From the NCBI RefSeq assembly GCF_004339245.1, contig NZ_SMGG01000004.1, forward strand, positions 310,001 to 374,000: a DNA stretch of 64,000 nucleotides. Direction: 5' to 3'. Below are positions 42,865-52,262 of this stretch, in pieces. The DNA comes from Seleniivibrio woodruffii (GTDB taxonomy: Bacteria > Chrysiogenota > Deferribacteres > Deferribacterales > Geovibrionaceae). How positions within the stretch are numbered: the stretch's first letter is position 1; each line of letters begins with the position of its first letter. The notes under the pieces were generated by a model that was given only the letters and a program-made list of their open reading frames with translations, did no database searches and had not been told where the DNA came from. The position numbers and the translations under genes are program-made.

Positions 42865-42894
42865 ACAATACCGCTTGTATATGTGCCTTGTCAA
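42865..42894 (-). promoter_or_regulatory. Promoter of the rrf2-cco operon
   Basis: Minus-strand TTGACA (42889-42894) and TATTGT (42865-42870) are separated by 18 bases, about 20 bases before the TTG start. Confidence 0.68.
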
Positions 42895-42923
42895 CAAAAG
42901 ATACAAAAAATATCTAAATAGTC

Positions 42924-43196
42924 CTATTGGGAATTTCTATCAAGCAGGAGCATGTCGCCGGATTCTTTCAGATTCCCAAAGGCTTTTGCGAGTCTGTCCA
43001 TGATGAATTGATAACTGTTCTCATCATGATTTTTCACGCAGTCGGAGCAATCTTTGACATTTCCCCGCCATTTCGCATCGCCGCCGCAGTCTTTGAAAAA
43101 ATAGAGAGGGCAGTAGCAGAAGAGGCAGTTTTGTCCTTCTAAACGATGGCAGGGGAAATATTCGCACTTGTCGTTGGTAAAATGCTTATAACTCAA
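42924..43196 (-). CDS. Cysteine-rich small domain protein (Cys_rich_small, PF04071-like)
   Basis: 90 residues with at least nine cysteines: CEYFPCHRLEGQNCLFCYCPLYFF, then CGG and KDCSDCVKNHDENSYQFI. This is the family of short Cys/His proteins often found with cobalamin or anaerobic metabolism genes; it likely binds zinc or an Fe-S cluster. No operon partner is evident here. Confidence 0.8.
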   Translation of the reverse strand: MSYKHFTNDKCEYFPCHRLEGQNCLFCYCPLYFFKDCGGDAKWRGNVKDCSDCVKNHDENSYQFIMDRLAKAFGNLKESGDMLLLDRNSQ

Positions 43197-43259
43197 AAAA
43201 ATGCTCCGGACACTTCAATATCTAAGTGTAACACTCTTGATTCGTTTTTCCAGTGAAAC

Positions 43260-43946
43260 TTAATATCTTTTCTTTTTAAATTTGTCTTTATTCTCTTTAC
43301 TGTTTACTTCGTTCAGAACCTCGGTTGCGGTTGATTTTGCACTTTTTGAGCCGGAGTCACGCATAACCTTTGCAACCTTGACAGCTCGCTTGAGGTTGTC
43401 CTCATCACGTTTACCGATATTGCGCAGCGCCCAGCTTACCGCTTTGCGTACATAGTTTCTGCTGTCGTCGCATTCGTTAAGGATAAGTGTACAAAAACTG
43501 TCGATCTCCGCATCGGTGAGGGTCTCGTCTTTCGCCGCAAAATTTGCAATAAGTGCAAATCCGGCTCTTTTAACATATGTCTCGTTCTGAACAGCCCACT
43601 CATAGGCCTTCATTTTGCCTGTGGCTGTCTTGTATGCCAGATTTGTGCAGAAGTTGTCGCAGAGATCCCATGAGTTTATCTGCATGACCCATTTTTCGAG
43701 CAGGTCGTCGTCCATCTGGTTTTTGTCGGCTATGAAAGTTGCAAGTATCCTTGCCTCGTGCACTTCTGTTTCCCAAAGCTCAAGAGCAAGTGTGTGGTTC
43801 TTTCTAAGTGCCTTGCTCAGCTCTTTTATAGCGGCGAGTGGAACTCCGTATGCGTTGGTAACGTTCACTCCGGCCTTAGCCATCGCCTCTTTGGTCTCTT
43901 CAGAGCTTTTTTCTTTGAGCAGGGTAAGTATTTCGTCTTTTGTCAT
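43260..43946 (-). CDS. AlkD-like DNA alkylation repair protein
   Basis: 228 residues built of HEAT-like helical repeats. WVMQINSWDLCDNFC and NYVRKAVSWALRNIGKRD are typical of the AlkD family, with the Trp and Asp that face the DNA backbone. AlkD-type glycosylases remove bulky alkylated bases. It overlaps the DUF255 gene by 4 bases, so they form an operon. AlkD homologues also occur with no known activity. Confidence 0.85.
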   Translation of the reverse strand: MTKDEILTLLKEKSSEETKEAMAKAGVNVTNAYGVPLAAIKELSKALRKNHTLALELWETEVHEARILATFIADKNQMDDDLLEKWVMQINSWDLCDNFCTNLAYKTATGKMKAYEWAVQNETYVKRAGFALIANFAAKDETLTDAEIDSFCTLILNECDDSRNYVRKAVSWALRNIGKRDEDNLKRAVKVAKVMRDSGSKSAKSTATEVLNEVNSKENKDKFKKKRY

Positions 43947-45622
43947 TTATTCATGTACCTCTTGAATGTAAGAAACAGGGTCGGGTGACCGCTTGCATAT
44001 TTTATGAGTCTGTCGGCGGCAAAATCGAACAGTCTGCTGTCGATATCTTCGTCGATAAGTTCTTTGTAGTTCAGCAGTATATCTATGAAAACCGCTATTG
44101 GGCTGGGCATTGAATCGTCGAATGTGTCAACAACGGTTCTGTCTGTATCCAAATAGAGCAGACCGTCGTTCACGAAAAGCTCGTTTGCCCTTCGGATAAG
44201 TTTCACGGCCTCTGCAAGGAAGGCTCTCTCCTTTGTGATGCTGAGGAATGTCAGCAGAGTGTCTACGGTTTGGGCATAGTCTTCAAGGGTGACATGGCTC
44301 ATTATGTCGCCGTGGTAGCCTATGCGGAAGAGGTTATCGTCCTCCATGTGGAAATGGCGCAGTTTGCCCAGCAGTGCTGTGGCCTGCTCCAGATAATACT
44401 CCCTGCCGGAAACCTCGAACATTTTAAGCAGTGCCTTACAGAAAAGCATGTTCTGTGAAAGTATTACCTTGGTGTCCTTCTGAGGCTTTTCACGGGTGTT
44501 TGTCTCTCTCAGCCGCTCAAAATACTGCTCCAGACGGATGTATCCCTCATAATCTGCGTCATTAATATTAATAACGCCTTCGTGAAGGGTGATTCTGCTG
44601 TCAACCTGCTCAGTGCTTCCGGAGGTGAAGAGATAATAATACCCTTCAATGAGTTTACCGTTGTCCGAAAGGCTGTCGGCATCCATTGCGGATATCAGCC
44701 CGAACTCGGTGCTGAACTCATTTAGTATGAAATCTATTGTCTTCTCTGCTATGCGGAAATAGAGCATATTGTCCGTACGTTCGTACATATCCAGAAGAAA
44801 AAGCGAGTTCTGGGCGTTGTCGTAAAGCATTTTTTCGAAGTGGGGCACTGTCCATTGCCTGTCCACGGCATATCTGAAAAATCCGCCGTTAACATGGTCG
44901 TAAATGCCAGACGTGCAGAGCTTGTCAGCCGTCAGATTAAGAAAATCACGGACGAAAAGGTCAGTGTCATAATATTCGAGCATGGCGTTCATAACGGGAG
45001 TGTTGGGGAACTTGGCATCTTTTCCCAGTCCGCCGAACTCCGTGTCGAACATTTTTGAAAAATCCTCTGACGCAGTATGGAAATCGAACAGTTCAAGATC
45101 GTCCATACGTTTGTCATAGGAGCTGAATTTCTGCATGAAAGCATCGAAATTATTGGCGAATTTTTCCGCCTCTTGCGGTGTTTCCCTGTAGAGCTTGCCC
45201 AGTTGAACCACTATCTCGCTGAATGCGGGGATTCCGTGGCGGGGCTTGGGGGGGAAATAGGTTCCGCCGAAAAAGGGTCTTCCGTCCGGCAGGGCAAAGA
45301 TTGACAGCGGCCAGCCGCCCCTTTTACCTGTGGCATGGAGGTAGAACTGATATCTTTTGTCCACACCTGGAAATTCCTCACGGTCTATCTTTATGCATAT
45401 GAAATATTTATTGAGTATCTCCGCCGCAACTTCGTTTTCGAAGGTTTCGTGTGCCATAACGTGGCACCAGTGGCAGGAAGAATAGCCGATGCTTATGAAT
45501 ATGGGCATATTAAGCTGTCTGGCTTTTTCAAAGACCTCGGGTGAGTATGCCTGCCACAGCACAGGGTTATTTTCGTGCTGTTTCAGGTAGAGGCTCTTCT
45601 GTTTGGAGAGTTCGTTCTGCAT
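43943..45622 (-). CDS. Thioredoxin-fold DUF255 protein (YyaL/SSP411-like)
   Basis: 559 residues. The N-terminal thioredoxin-like domain (about 1-160) shows IGYSSCHWCHVMAHETFEN with a CHWC redox centre and KRGGWPLSIFALPDGRPFFGGTYFP. The rest is an alpha-alpha barrel like cellobiose epimerases (GGFFRYAVDRQWTVPHFEKMLYDNA). Family members are usually about 650-700 residues, so the C-terminus is short here. Function is unsettled. Confidence 0.88.
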   Translation of the reverse strand: MQNELSKQKSLYLKQHENNPVLWQAYSPEVFEKARQLNMPIFISIGYSSCHWCHVMAHETFENEVAAEILNKYFICIKIDREEFPGVDKRYQFYLHATGKRGGWPLSIFALPDGRPFFGGTYFPPKPRHGIPAFSEIVVQLGKLYRETPQEAEKFANNFDAFMQKFSSYDKRMDDLELFDFHTASEDFSKMFDTEFGGLGKDAKFPNTPVMNAMLEYYDTDLFVRDFLNLTADKLCTSGIYDHVNGGFFRYAVDRQWTVPHFEKMLYDNAQNSLFLLDMYERTDNMLYFRIAEKTIDFILNEFSTEFGLISAMDADSLSDNGKLIEGYYYLFTSGSTEQVDSRITLHEGVININDADYEGYIRLEQYFERLRETNTREKPQKDTKVILSQNMLFCKALLKMFEVSGREYYLEQATALLGKLRHFHMEDDNLFRIGYHGDIMSHVTLEDYAQTVDTLLTFLSITKERAFLAEAVKLIRRANELFVNDGLLYLDTDRTVVDTFDDSMPSPIAVFIDILLNYKELIDEDIDSRLFDFAADRLIKYASGHPTLFLTFKRYMNK

Positions 45623-45723
45623 TAATCCACCATTTCTGTTTAATCAATAAAAACAATATAGGCTCAGGGAGGATAGGGCAAGTATTTTGTTTTTTTGAGT
45701 GGTTCGAAACGACAATAAGCATC

Positions 45724-45840
45724 CCGTCACTGCGAACGGATGTGAAGCAGTCTTCCAAGTGTAGCTGAACGTGGAAGTTCGCCACGTCGTGAGACTCCTC
45801 GCGAAGACGGTAAAGAGTCACTAATAAGGCTTGCGATGAC
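45724..45840. repeat. Palindromic intergenic repeat, GTCACTGCGAG family, copy 2
   Basis: Left arm CCGTCACTGCGAAC ... GCAGTCTTCCAA (45724-45758) and right arm (45771-45810), which reversed begins CCGTCTTCGCGAGGAG and ends near ACTTCCAC. A further GTCATCGCAAGCC-type end follows to 45840. With the terminator below it accounts for the 326-base gap 45623-45948; no gene is seen. Confidence 0.72.
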
Positions 45841-45843
45841 ATA

Positions 45844-45869
45844 TAAAAGGGGCAGCCGAAGCTGCCCCT
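45844..45869 (-). terminator. Terminator downstream of maeB
   Basis: Minus-strand AGGGGCAGC/GCTGCCCCT stem with a TTCG loop (very stable) followed by TTTTATAT. A second small hairpin (ATGGT/ACCAT, 45884-45898) lies between it and the gene. Confidence 0.85.
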
Positions 45870-45948
45870 GCGATAAGAGAGGTATGGTTTTTTACCATAA
45901 AAAGGTTTTGCAAACGCTGTTTATAATCTGTCTTACGACCGGGAGACC

Positions 45949-48234
45949 TTATTTGTGCTTCTGTTTCGCCTTTTCAATTGCGTCAACAACTGCGATTGCG
46001 CCGAGGTTGACTATCTCGTTAACGTCGCTGCCCCTCTGAAGGACATGAACAGAGCTCTGGAATCCCTGAAGGATGGGGCCTATTGCGATTCCGCCGCCGA
46101 GTCTCCAGAGAAGTTTGTATGCACTGTTGCCCGCTTCAAGGTTGGGGAACACAAGCACTGATGCATCGCCCTTGATGTCGGAGAAGGGGAAAGCCTCTTC
46201 CGCAATGGGTCTGTAGAGTGCTGTGTCGGCCTGCATGTCGCCGTCGATTATCAGTTTAGGATACTTGTCTTTAACCTTTTTGATAGCCTCGACAATTTTT
46301 GTTGTTCTGGGCAGTTTCACAGAGCCGAAGTTTGTGAAGGAGATCATGGCAACTTTAGGCTCGATCTCGAACTTGGCGCATGTGTCCGCAGACTGCATGG
46401 CTATCTGAGCCAGAACTTCCGCATCGGGATCAATGTTGACCGTGGTGTCTGCACAGAGAACTATTCTGTCCTTGAACACCATGAAATATGCGCCTGAGGG
46501 GCTGGTGTAGCCTTCCTGCATGGGCATTATCTCAAGCAGGGGCTTGATTGCATCGGGATAGTTGCGTGAATATCCGTTAAGCAGACAGTCCGCATCGCCG
46601 CAGTAGACCATCATTGCCGCATAATAATCGCTGATGCGCACCAGACGTCTCTGAGCTTCGTCCAGTGTCATTCCTTTTCTCTGTCTCATCTCGTGGAGGA
46701 TCTTCGCATATTTGTCCCTTGTGGGAGATATTGCGGGGTTGATGATCTCGCATTCGGAGATATCGATGTTGTGGCGTTCCGCCATTTCTCTGATAACATC
46801 CTCTTCGCCCAGCAGGATGGGTTTTGCGATTCCTTCCTCCACCATTTTCTGAGCGGCACGAAGAACTTTCTCATGTTTACCTTCGGGCAGAACCAGTCTT
46901 TTCGGTTTCTGTCTGGCAACGCTGATGATCTGTCTGGTGAACTCTTTTGCGAAGGAGAGTCTTGATTCCAGATAATCCTTATATTTATCAAAGTTGGGAA
47001 TAGTTTTCTGAGCCACGCCGGTGTCGATGGCGGCCTTTGCAACAGCGGGTGCTACCCATGTAAGCACTCTGGGGTCAAAGGGTTTGGGGATGATATATTC
47101 GGGGCCGAACTCGATTCTGTCAACGCCGTATGCCTTGCAGACCGATTCCGGAACTTCCTGTCTGGCCAGTTGAGCCAGTGCGTGAACGGCGGCGAGCTTC
47201 ATCTCTTCGTTGATCGCTTTGGCACGAACGTCCAGTGCGCCGCGGAAGATGAAGGGGAAGCCGAGAACGTTGTTAACCTGATTCGCATAGTCTGAGCGGC
47301 CTGTTGCCATGATGGCATCGCCTCTGACCTCAGCAACCTCTTCGGGAGTGATCTCCGGATCGGGGTTAGCCATAGCCATGATGATGGGGTTTCTGGCCAT
47401 AGCCTTTACCATTGCTTTTGAAACGGCATCCTTCTGGGAAAGACCGAGGAAGATATCCGCTCCGTCCATGGCCTCTTCAAGGGTTCTTTTCTCGGTGACG
47501 AGTGCGAACTCCTCTTTATATTTGTTCATGCCCTCAGTGCGGCCTCTGTAGATGATACCTTTCGTGTCGCACATATAGATGTTTTCAAGTTTTGCACCGA
47601 TAAGGAGCATCAGCTTGCCGATGGCGATACCTGCTGCGCCGGCACCGTTAACAACGATGACAACCTCTTCAATCTTCTTGCCGACTATTTCAAGGGCGTT
47701 TATGAGTGCCGCAACGGCGATGATGGCCGTTCCGTGCTGGTCGTCATGAAAAACGGGAATGTTGAGTCTCTCTTTCAGAGTCTCTTCGATATAAAAACAG
47801 TCGGGAGCTTTGATGTCCTCAAGGTTGATTCCGCCGAATGTGGGCTCCATCAGCTCGCATGCTTTTATGACGTCGTCAGGGTTTTTGGTGTTAAGCTCAA
47901 TGTCGAAAACATCAACATCTGCAAATCTTTTGAAAAGAACGCCTTTTCCTTCCATAACGGGTTTTCCCGCCGCAGCGCCGATGTCGCCGAGACCCAGAAC
48001 AGCTGTTCCGTTTGAAACCACAGCCACCAGATTACCTTTAGATGTATATTCATAAACCAGTTCAGGATTAGCTTCGATTTCAAGACAGGGCTGAGCAACC
48101 CCGGGGGTGTAGGCGAGAGAGAGGTCTCTCTGGGTGTAACACGCTTTAGTAGGAACTACCTCTATCTTTCCGCATCTCGGAAACTTATGATAGTCAAGCG
48201 CTTCTTCTTTTGTTATCGCTTTTCTGTTCTTCAT
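45949..48234 (-). CDS. maeB: NADP-type malic enzyme fused to phosphotransacetylase-like domain
   Basis: 761 residues. Residues about 1-420 are malic enzyme (malate to pyruvate and CO2): [31 protein letters not shown] for NAD(P), and [12 protein letters not shown]. Residues about 430-761 resemble phosphate acetyltransferase, which in MaeB-type enzymes is regulatory (acetyl-CoA inhibition). It is monocistronic with its own promoter. It can supply pyruvate and NADPH when the cell grows on acetate or C4 acids. Confidence 0.95.
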   Translation of the reverse strand: MKNRKAITKEEALDYHKFPRCGKIEVVPTKACYTQRDLSLAYTPGVAQPCLEIEANPELVYEYTSKGNLVAVVSNGTAVLGLGDIGAAAGKPVMEGKGVLFKRFADVDVFDIELNTKNPDDVIKACELMEPTFGGINLEDIKAPDCFYIEETLKERLNIPVFHDDQHGTAIIAVAALINALEIVGKKIEEVVIVVNGAGAAGIAIGKLMLLIGAKLENIYMCDTKGIIYRGRTEGMNKYKEEFALVTEKRTLEEAMDGADIFLGLSQKDAVSKAMVKAMARNPIIMAMANPDPEITPEEVAEVRGDAIMATGRSDYANQVNNVLGFPFIFRGALDVRAKAINEEMKLAAVHALAQLARQEVPESVCKAYGVDRIEFGPEYIIPKPFDPRVLTWVAPAVAKAAIDTGVAQKTIPNFDKYKDYLESRLSFAKEFTRQIISVARQKPKRLVLPEGKHEKVLRAAQKMVEEGIAKPILLGEEDVIREMAERHNIDISECEIINPAISPTRDKYAKILHEMRQRKGMTLDEAQRRLVRISDYYAAMMVYCGDADCLLNGYSRNYPDAIKPLLEIMPMQEGYTSPSGAYFMVFKDRIVLCADTTVNIDPDAEVLAQIAMQSADTCAKFEIEPKVAMISFTNFGSVKLPRTTKIVEAIKKVKDKYPKLIIDGDMQADTALYRPIAEEAFPFSDIKGDASVLVFPNLEAGNSAYKLLWRLGGGIAIGPILQGFQSSVHVLQRGSDVNEIVNLGAIAVVDAIEKAKQKHK

Positions 48235-48263
48235 ATACAGTCCTCCGTCTTAAGTACATCCTG

Positions 48264-48292
48264 AGAATAAGGCATGTTAAACTATAAGTCAA
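48264..48292 (-). promoter_or_regulatory. Promoter of maeB
   Basis: Minus-strand TTGACT, 17 bases, TATTCT, ending about 30 bases before the start; GGAGG precedes the ATG. Confidence 0.65.
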
Positions 48293-48538
48293 CTTAAAAT
48301 GTAATGCTCTACTTTTTCAGGATTAAAAATTAAATTTGACCAAACAAAAAGTTAGTGAAATTGAAATAGAAATTATCGATTATGAAATCCAATATTTCAA
48401 ATGAATTATTGGAATAGAAAATAGTATTAAAATAAACCATCTGTTTGATATAGGTATTTCAAATATGTCAATTGGCTTTATACAGGCCTTTAAATTAGCT
48501 TGATGTGAGATATGGATTATTATTATAGGAGTGACTAT

Positions 48539-48625
48539 ATGTGGTGTTTCTATACAATAGTAATCCTATGGATATGGGTTATATATTTTTCATATACCTG
48601 CTTTTGGGATGGTTTGGGAATGTAA
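48539..48625 (+). CDS. Possible 28-residue Trp-rich membrane peptide
   Basis: An ATG with AGGAG 7 bases before it opens 28 codons. The product is very hydrophobic with four tryptophans (begins MWCFYTIVILWIWVIYFSY) and could span a membrane once. It sits in the AT-rich 500-base gap between maeB and the recombinase gene, where nothing else is coded. Short peptides of this kind include type I toxins and small membrane regulators; the short frame alone proves little. Confidence 0.35.
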   Translation: MWCFYTIVILWIWVIYFSYTCFWDGLGM

Positions 48626-48738
48626 CTGAAATTTAACTTAAGTGGCTAAAAATTTATTTTGCCGATCTTAAGAAATTGAAATACTCCGCCCGAAGGTGTA
48701 TAAATATGTCAGACTAATTTTAGCACTAAAGGTATTAA

Positions 48739-49626
48739 TTGGATAACGGAAAACTGATCTTTAATTTCAAAGCATGGATGAAGCACGAACAGGGACTCTC
48801 GGACAACACCGTTGCCGCCTATGAATCCGACATATCCATTTATGCCGACTTCACTCAGAAATTGCTCTCCGACTGCTCTGCACAGGAGCTGATAGCCTTT
48901 ATGACCCGCATGCGCAAAGAGGGGTACAGTATTGAAACTGTTCTCCGCAGGCTTTCGGGCATATCGGCATTCTATGATTTTCTCATTCAGGAACGGATAA
49001 TCAAAACCAATCCGTGCGGGTTCATTTCCAAACCGTCAAAGTGGGATAAGCTTCCGGTGTTTCTTAATTTTGACGAAATAGACATGCTGCTGGACGCTCC
49101 GGATGTCAATACCGGCCTCGGATTCAGGGACAGAGTGATATTCGAGACTCTATATTCAACGGGAATGAGGATAAGCGAGCTGACGGGACTGAAGGTTGCC
49201 GAACTGGACATGAACCGTGAAATTATGCGGGTCACAGGGAAGGGCGGTAAGCAGCGTTTTGTGCCTATGTACAGCTCTCTGGCAGAGAAAATGAGGGCTT
49301 ATCTGGGAGTGAGAAGAGATTATTTTGTTAAAGACAGGGATGAGGGCTGGCTTTTTCTCAGTAAAAACGGTAAACAATTGGACAGGGAGCTGGTTTTTAT
49401 GCTTGTAAAGAAATATGCCGCTAAGGCCGGAATACAGAAGAACATTTCGCCGCACACACTGCGCCATTCGTTTGCCACTCATCTGCTGACAAACGGTGCG
49501 GATCTGCGCACCATACAGATTTTCCTTGGCCACTCAGATCTTTCCACAACCGAGCGTTACACCCATGTCACCGATGACAAGACCAGAAACGTGCTCCTTA
49601 ACTGCCATCCGAGATTCCGCAAATGA
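48739..49626 (+). CDS. XerC/XerD-type tyrosine recombinase
   Basis: 295 residues, usual Xer length. N-terminal SAM-like DNA-binding domain (about 1-95), then a catalytic domain with Arg in STGMRISELTGL, Lys in TGKGGKQRFVP, HTLRHSFATHLL, the GH in FLGHSDLSTTERYTHV and the nucleophile Tyr there. Xer enzymes resolve chromosome dimers at dif. C or D cannot be told from one copy. The start is TTG at 48739 behind AAAGG. It overlaps the next gene by 4 bases; no att sites or cargo suggest an integrase. Confidence 0.9.
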   Translation: MDNGKLIFNFKAWMKHEQGLSDNTVAAYESDISIYADFTQKLLSDCSAQELIAFMTRMRKEGYSIETVLRRLSGISAFYDFLIQERIIKTNPCGFISKPSKWDKLPVFLNFDEIDMLLDAPDVNTGLGFRDRVIFETLYSTGMRISELTGLKVAELDMNREIMRVTGKGGKQRFVPMYSSLAEKMRAYLGVRRDYFVKDRDEGWLFLSKNGKQLDRELVFMLVKKYAAKAGIQKNISPHTLRHSFATHLLTNGADLRTIQIFLGHSDLSTTERYTHVTDDKTRNVLLNCHPRFRK

Positions 49627-52262
49627 AGAGGATAGCAGTCACACATAAAATGCCTGATTTCGATGCAATAGCAAGCGCATATGCCGCCTACAGGCTGTAT
49701 GACCTTGATGCCATTGTCACAGCAACTTCATATGACACAGCGGTCAACGAATACGTTTCCACCCTTGAAACACCTTTGCCTATAGTAAGAATGAAGGAGA
49801 AGGATATCGAAAATATAGACTCCCTCGACCTTCTGGTGGTGACGGACTGCAAACTGGCAAACAGGCTTGAGCCTCTGGATGTGCTTCTTCCCAAAGCTAA
49901 AAAGACCATAGTGTTCGATCATCATCCCGCCCACGGACAGGATATCGAGGCGGACGAGATATATGTTGAGGAGATAGGCTCCTGTTCCGCTGTTCTTGTG
50001 CACAAAATGAAGGCGGCGGGGCTGACCCTTTCCCCCGAGGAAGCCACACTCATAATGACAGGAATTTATGAGGACACCGGAATGCTCACCTTCGGCAGTA
50101 CGACAGTAAAGGATATGGAGGCTGCCGCATGGCTGCTTTCGTTCGGGGCGAATCTGCACGAGGTCAGCGATTACGTTAAGCGGGAACTGAGCCGTGACCA
50201 TGTTTTTATCCTGAACGAGCTTCTGACCAATATGCATACGCTGACCATCGGTTCGGTGCGTGTTGGTGTTTCAAATGCAAGTAACGACAAATATATAGAT
50301 GATATAGCTCATCTTGCGCATAAGATAATGGATATAGAGACTCTGGATGCGCTTTTCATTCTGGTGCGCACAGGCGACCGCATTGTTCTGGTGGGCAGAA
50401 GCCGCACGGACGATGTTGATGCGGCGGAGATTGCGGCATCTTTCGGCGGCGGCGGGCACTACACAGCGGCCAGTGCCGTCATAAAAGATCAGATGCTCCA
50501 CGAGTGCGTAGCAAAGCTTGAGATGATCCTTTCCGAATCGGTTAAGCCTGCGAAAACAGCCAGAGACATAATGACATCACCCGTCAAAACCCTTGAAGCT
50601 GATGTAACCTTTGCCAGCGCAATAGATATCTTCATGAAGCATAACCTGAACATAATGCCGGTGGTGCAGGGTGCAGTTCCTGTGGGTATAGTGTCCAGAA
50701 GGGATATTTTGCAGGGGCTTAAGCACGGGCTGAACAACGAACCCGTGAGCTCCATCATGCAGGTTGAGTTCATGCGGATTCCTCCGGATATGCCTTATTA
50801 CACCATCGAGGAGACCATGCTTGCGGGCAGTTATAAGATGGTGATGGTGACAGAGGATGAAAAACTTCTGGGTGTCATAACCCGTACCGACCTTCTGCGC
50901 CTTATTCATGATGAAATTGCCAAAATGCCGAAATTCAGCGACGGCAGACTTATGAAGGCGGAGAACAACAGGAACAAGAACATAACCGGAATGATAGAGA
51001 ACATTCTGCCTGAGCGGGTTTTCAAAACCCTGCTGGACGTTGGCGCAATGGCCGATGAGCTTGGCTTCAAGTGCTATCTGGTGGGCGGAGTTGTTCGTGA
51101 TATATTGCTCAGAAAAACCAATGAGGACATAGATATAGTCGTTGAGGGCAGTGCGCCTGAGTTTGCTAAATCCTTTGCCGACAGGCACGGGGCGAGGGCG
51201 GCAGTACATGCCAAATTCAAGACGGCGGTTGTCATCTTTCCCGACGGTTTCAGGGTGGATTTTGCCACCAGCCGCACGGAATATTACCATTTTCCGGCAT
51301 CAGCGCCGATGGTTGAGGATGCTTCCATCAAAAACGACCTTTTCCGCAGGGATTTTTCCATAAACGCCATGGCCGTTAAGCTGAATAAGCGGGAGTTCGG
51401 CACACTTCTGGACTTTTTCGGCGGCCAGAGGGACTTGCAGGATAAAAAAATAAGGGTTCTGCACTCTTTAAGCTTTGTTGACGATCCTTCAAGGGCTTTG
51501 AGGGCTGTTCGTTTTGCCGTGCGGTTCGATTTCATGATAGGCCCCCACACCGACAGGCTTTTCAGACACGCTGTGAACCTTGACCTTTTCGAAAGGGTTC
51601 AGGGACAGCGGATGTTCTTAGAATTAAAGTACATTCTCAGTGAGAAGAACTATAAAAAAGCTCTGAGGATGATGCGCAAATATGACCTGCTGAAATTCTT
51701 TCATAAGGATCTGCGGCTGGACGAGCGCAAAGAGGCTCAGTTTGACAGTCTGGAGATGATTCTGGATTGGTACAGGTTCCAGTTTGACGAGGAGCCGGAA
51801 CTTTATATCGCCAGAATGGCGGTTCTGTTCAGCGATCTGGAAAAATCGGCAGTGAAGGATATTCTTGAACGTTTTCAGCTGGATGAGCACAAGACACTTG
51901 AGCATTCGGAATGCTTTAAACAGGTGAAAGATTCTCTGGCATGGCTGAAACGGTCTAAAAAAATGCCTAATTCAGTCTTCACAAGACACATGAGCAGAAT
52001 GGCCACGCCCTGTGCGCTGGCGGTTTCCGCACTGGTGGGCGAGATTTTTGAAAAGCAGGTAAAAGATTACTTCTCGGTTTACAGGTACGTTAAGCCGGAT
52101 ATCGGCGGAAACGACCTGCTTGCCATGAAAATTGAACCGAAAACTGAGTATTCTAACCTGCTTTCGGCTGTTAAGGATGCGAAAATAGACGGAAAATGCA
52201 CTGACAGAGAGAGTCAGCTCCGGTTTGTTGCGGAACTGGCACTAAAAAACGGTGAAAAATGA
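49623..52262 (+). CDS. DHH-CBS-tRNA nucleotidyltransferase fusion
   Basis: 879 residues in three parts. Residues about 1-305: DHH/DHHA1 phosphoesterase (HKMPDFDAIASA, TDCKLANR, DHHPAHG, FGGGGHYTAAS). About 310-430: two CBS motifs. About 470-879: class II nucleotidyltransferase with CYLVGGVVRDILL and DIDIVVEG (the two metal Asp), plus the RRDFSINAMA segment. The last part is a CCA- or A-adding enzyme or poly(A) polymerase. Such fusions occur in Aquificae, Geobacter and relatives. Pairing a DHH phosphodiesterase with a CCA/A polymerase suggests tRNA 3'-end repair with control by a nucleotide. Confidence 0.9.
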   Translation: MKRIAVTHKMPDFDAIASAYAAYRLYDLDAIVTATSYDTAVNEYVSTLETPLPIVRMKEKDIENIDSLDLLVVTDCKLANRLEPLDVLLPKAKKTIVFDHHPAHGQDIEADEIYVEEIGSCSAVLVHKMKAAGLTLSPEEATLIMTGIYEDTGMLTFGSTTVKDMEAAAWLLSFGANLHEVSDYVKRELSRDHVFILNELLTNMHTLTIGSVRVGVSNASNDKYIDDIAHLAHKIMDIETLDALFILVRTGDRIVLVGRSRTDDVDAAEIAASFGGGGHYTAASAVIKDQMLHECVAKLEMILSESVKPAKTARDIMTSPVKTLEADVTFASAIDIFMKHNLNIMPVVQGAVPVGIVSRRDILQGLKHGLNNEPVSSIMQVEFMRIPPDMPYYTIEETMLAGSYKMVMVTEDEKLLGVITRTDLLRLIHDEIAKMPKFSDGRLMKAENNRNKNITGMIENILPERVFKTLLDVGAMADELGFKCYLVGGVVRDILLRKTNEDIDIVVEGSAPEFAKSFADRHGARAAVHAKFKTAVVIFPDGFRVDFATSRTEYYHFPASAPMVEDASIKNDLFRRDFSINAMAVKLNKREFGTLLDFFGGQRDLQDKKIRVLHSLSFVDDPSRALRAVRFAVRFDFMIGPHTDRLFRHAVNLDLFERVQGQRMFLELKYILSEKNYKKALRMMRKYDLLKFFHKDLRLDERKEAQFDSLEMILDWYRFQFDEEPELYIARMAVLFSDLEKSAVKDILERFQLDEHKTLEHSECFKQVKDSLAWLKRSKKMPNSVFTRHMSRMATPCALAVSALVGEIFEKQVKDYFSVYRYVKPDIGGNDLLAMKIEPKTEYSNLLSAVKDAKIDGKCTDRESQLRFVAELALKNGEK

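Noticed and set aside
48739-49626. Integrase of a mobile element
   Set aside because: Length and motifs fit housekeeping Xer; no att repeats, tRNA target, excisionase or cargo are near, and the next gene overlaps it as in an operon.
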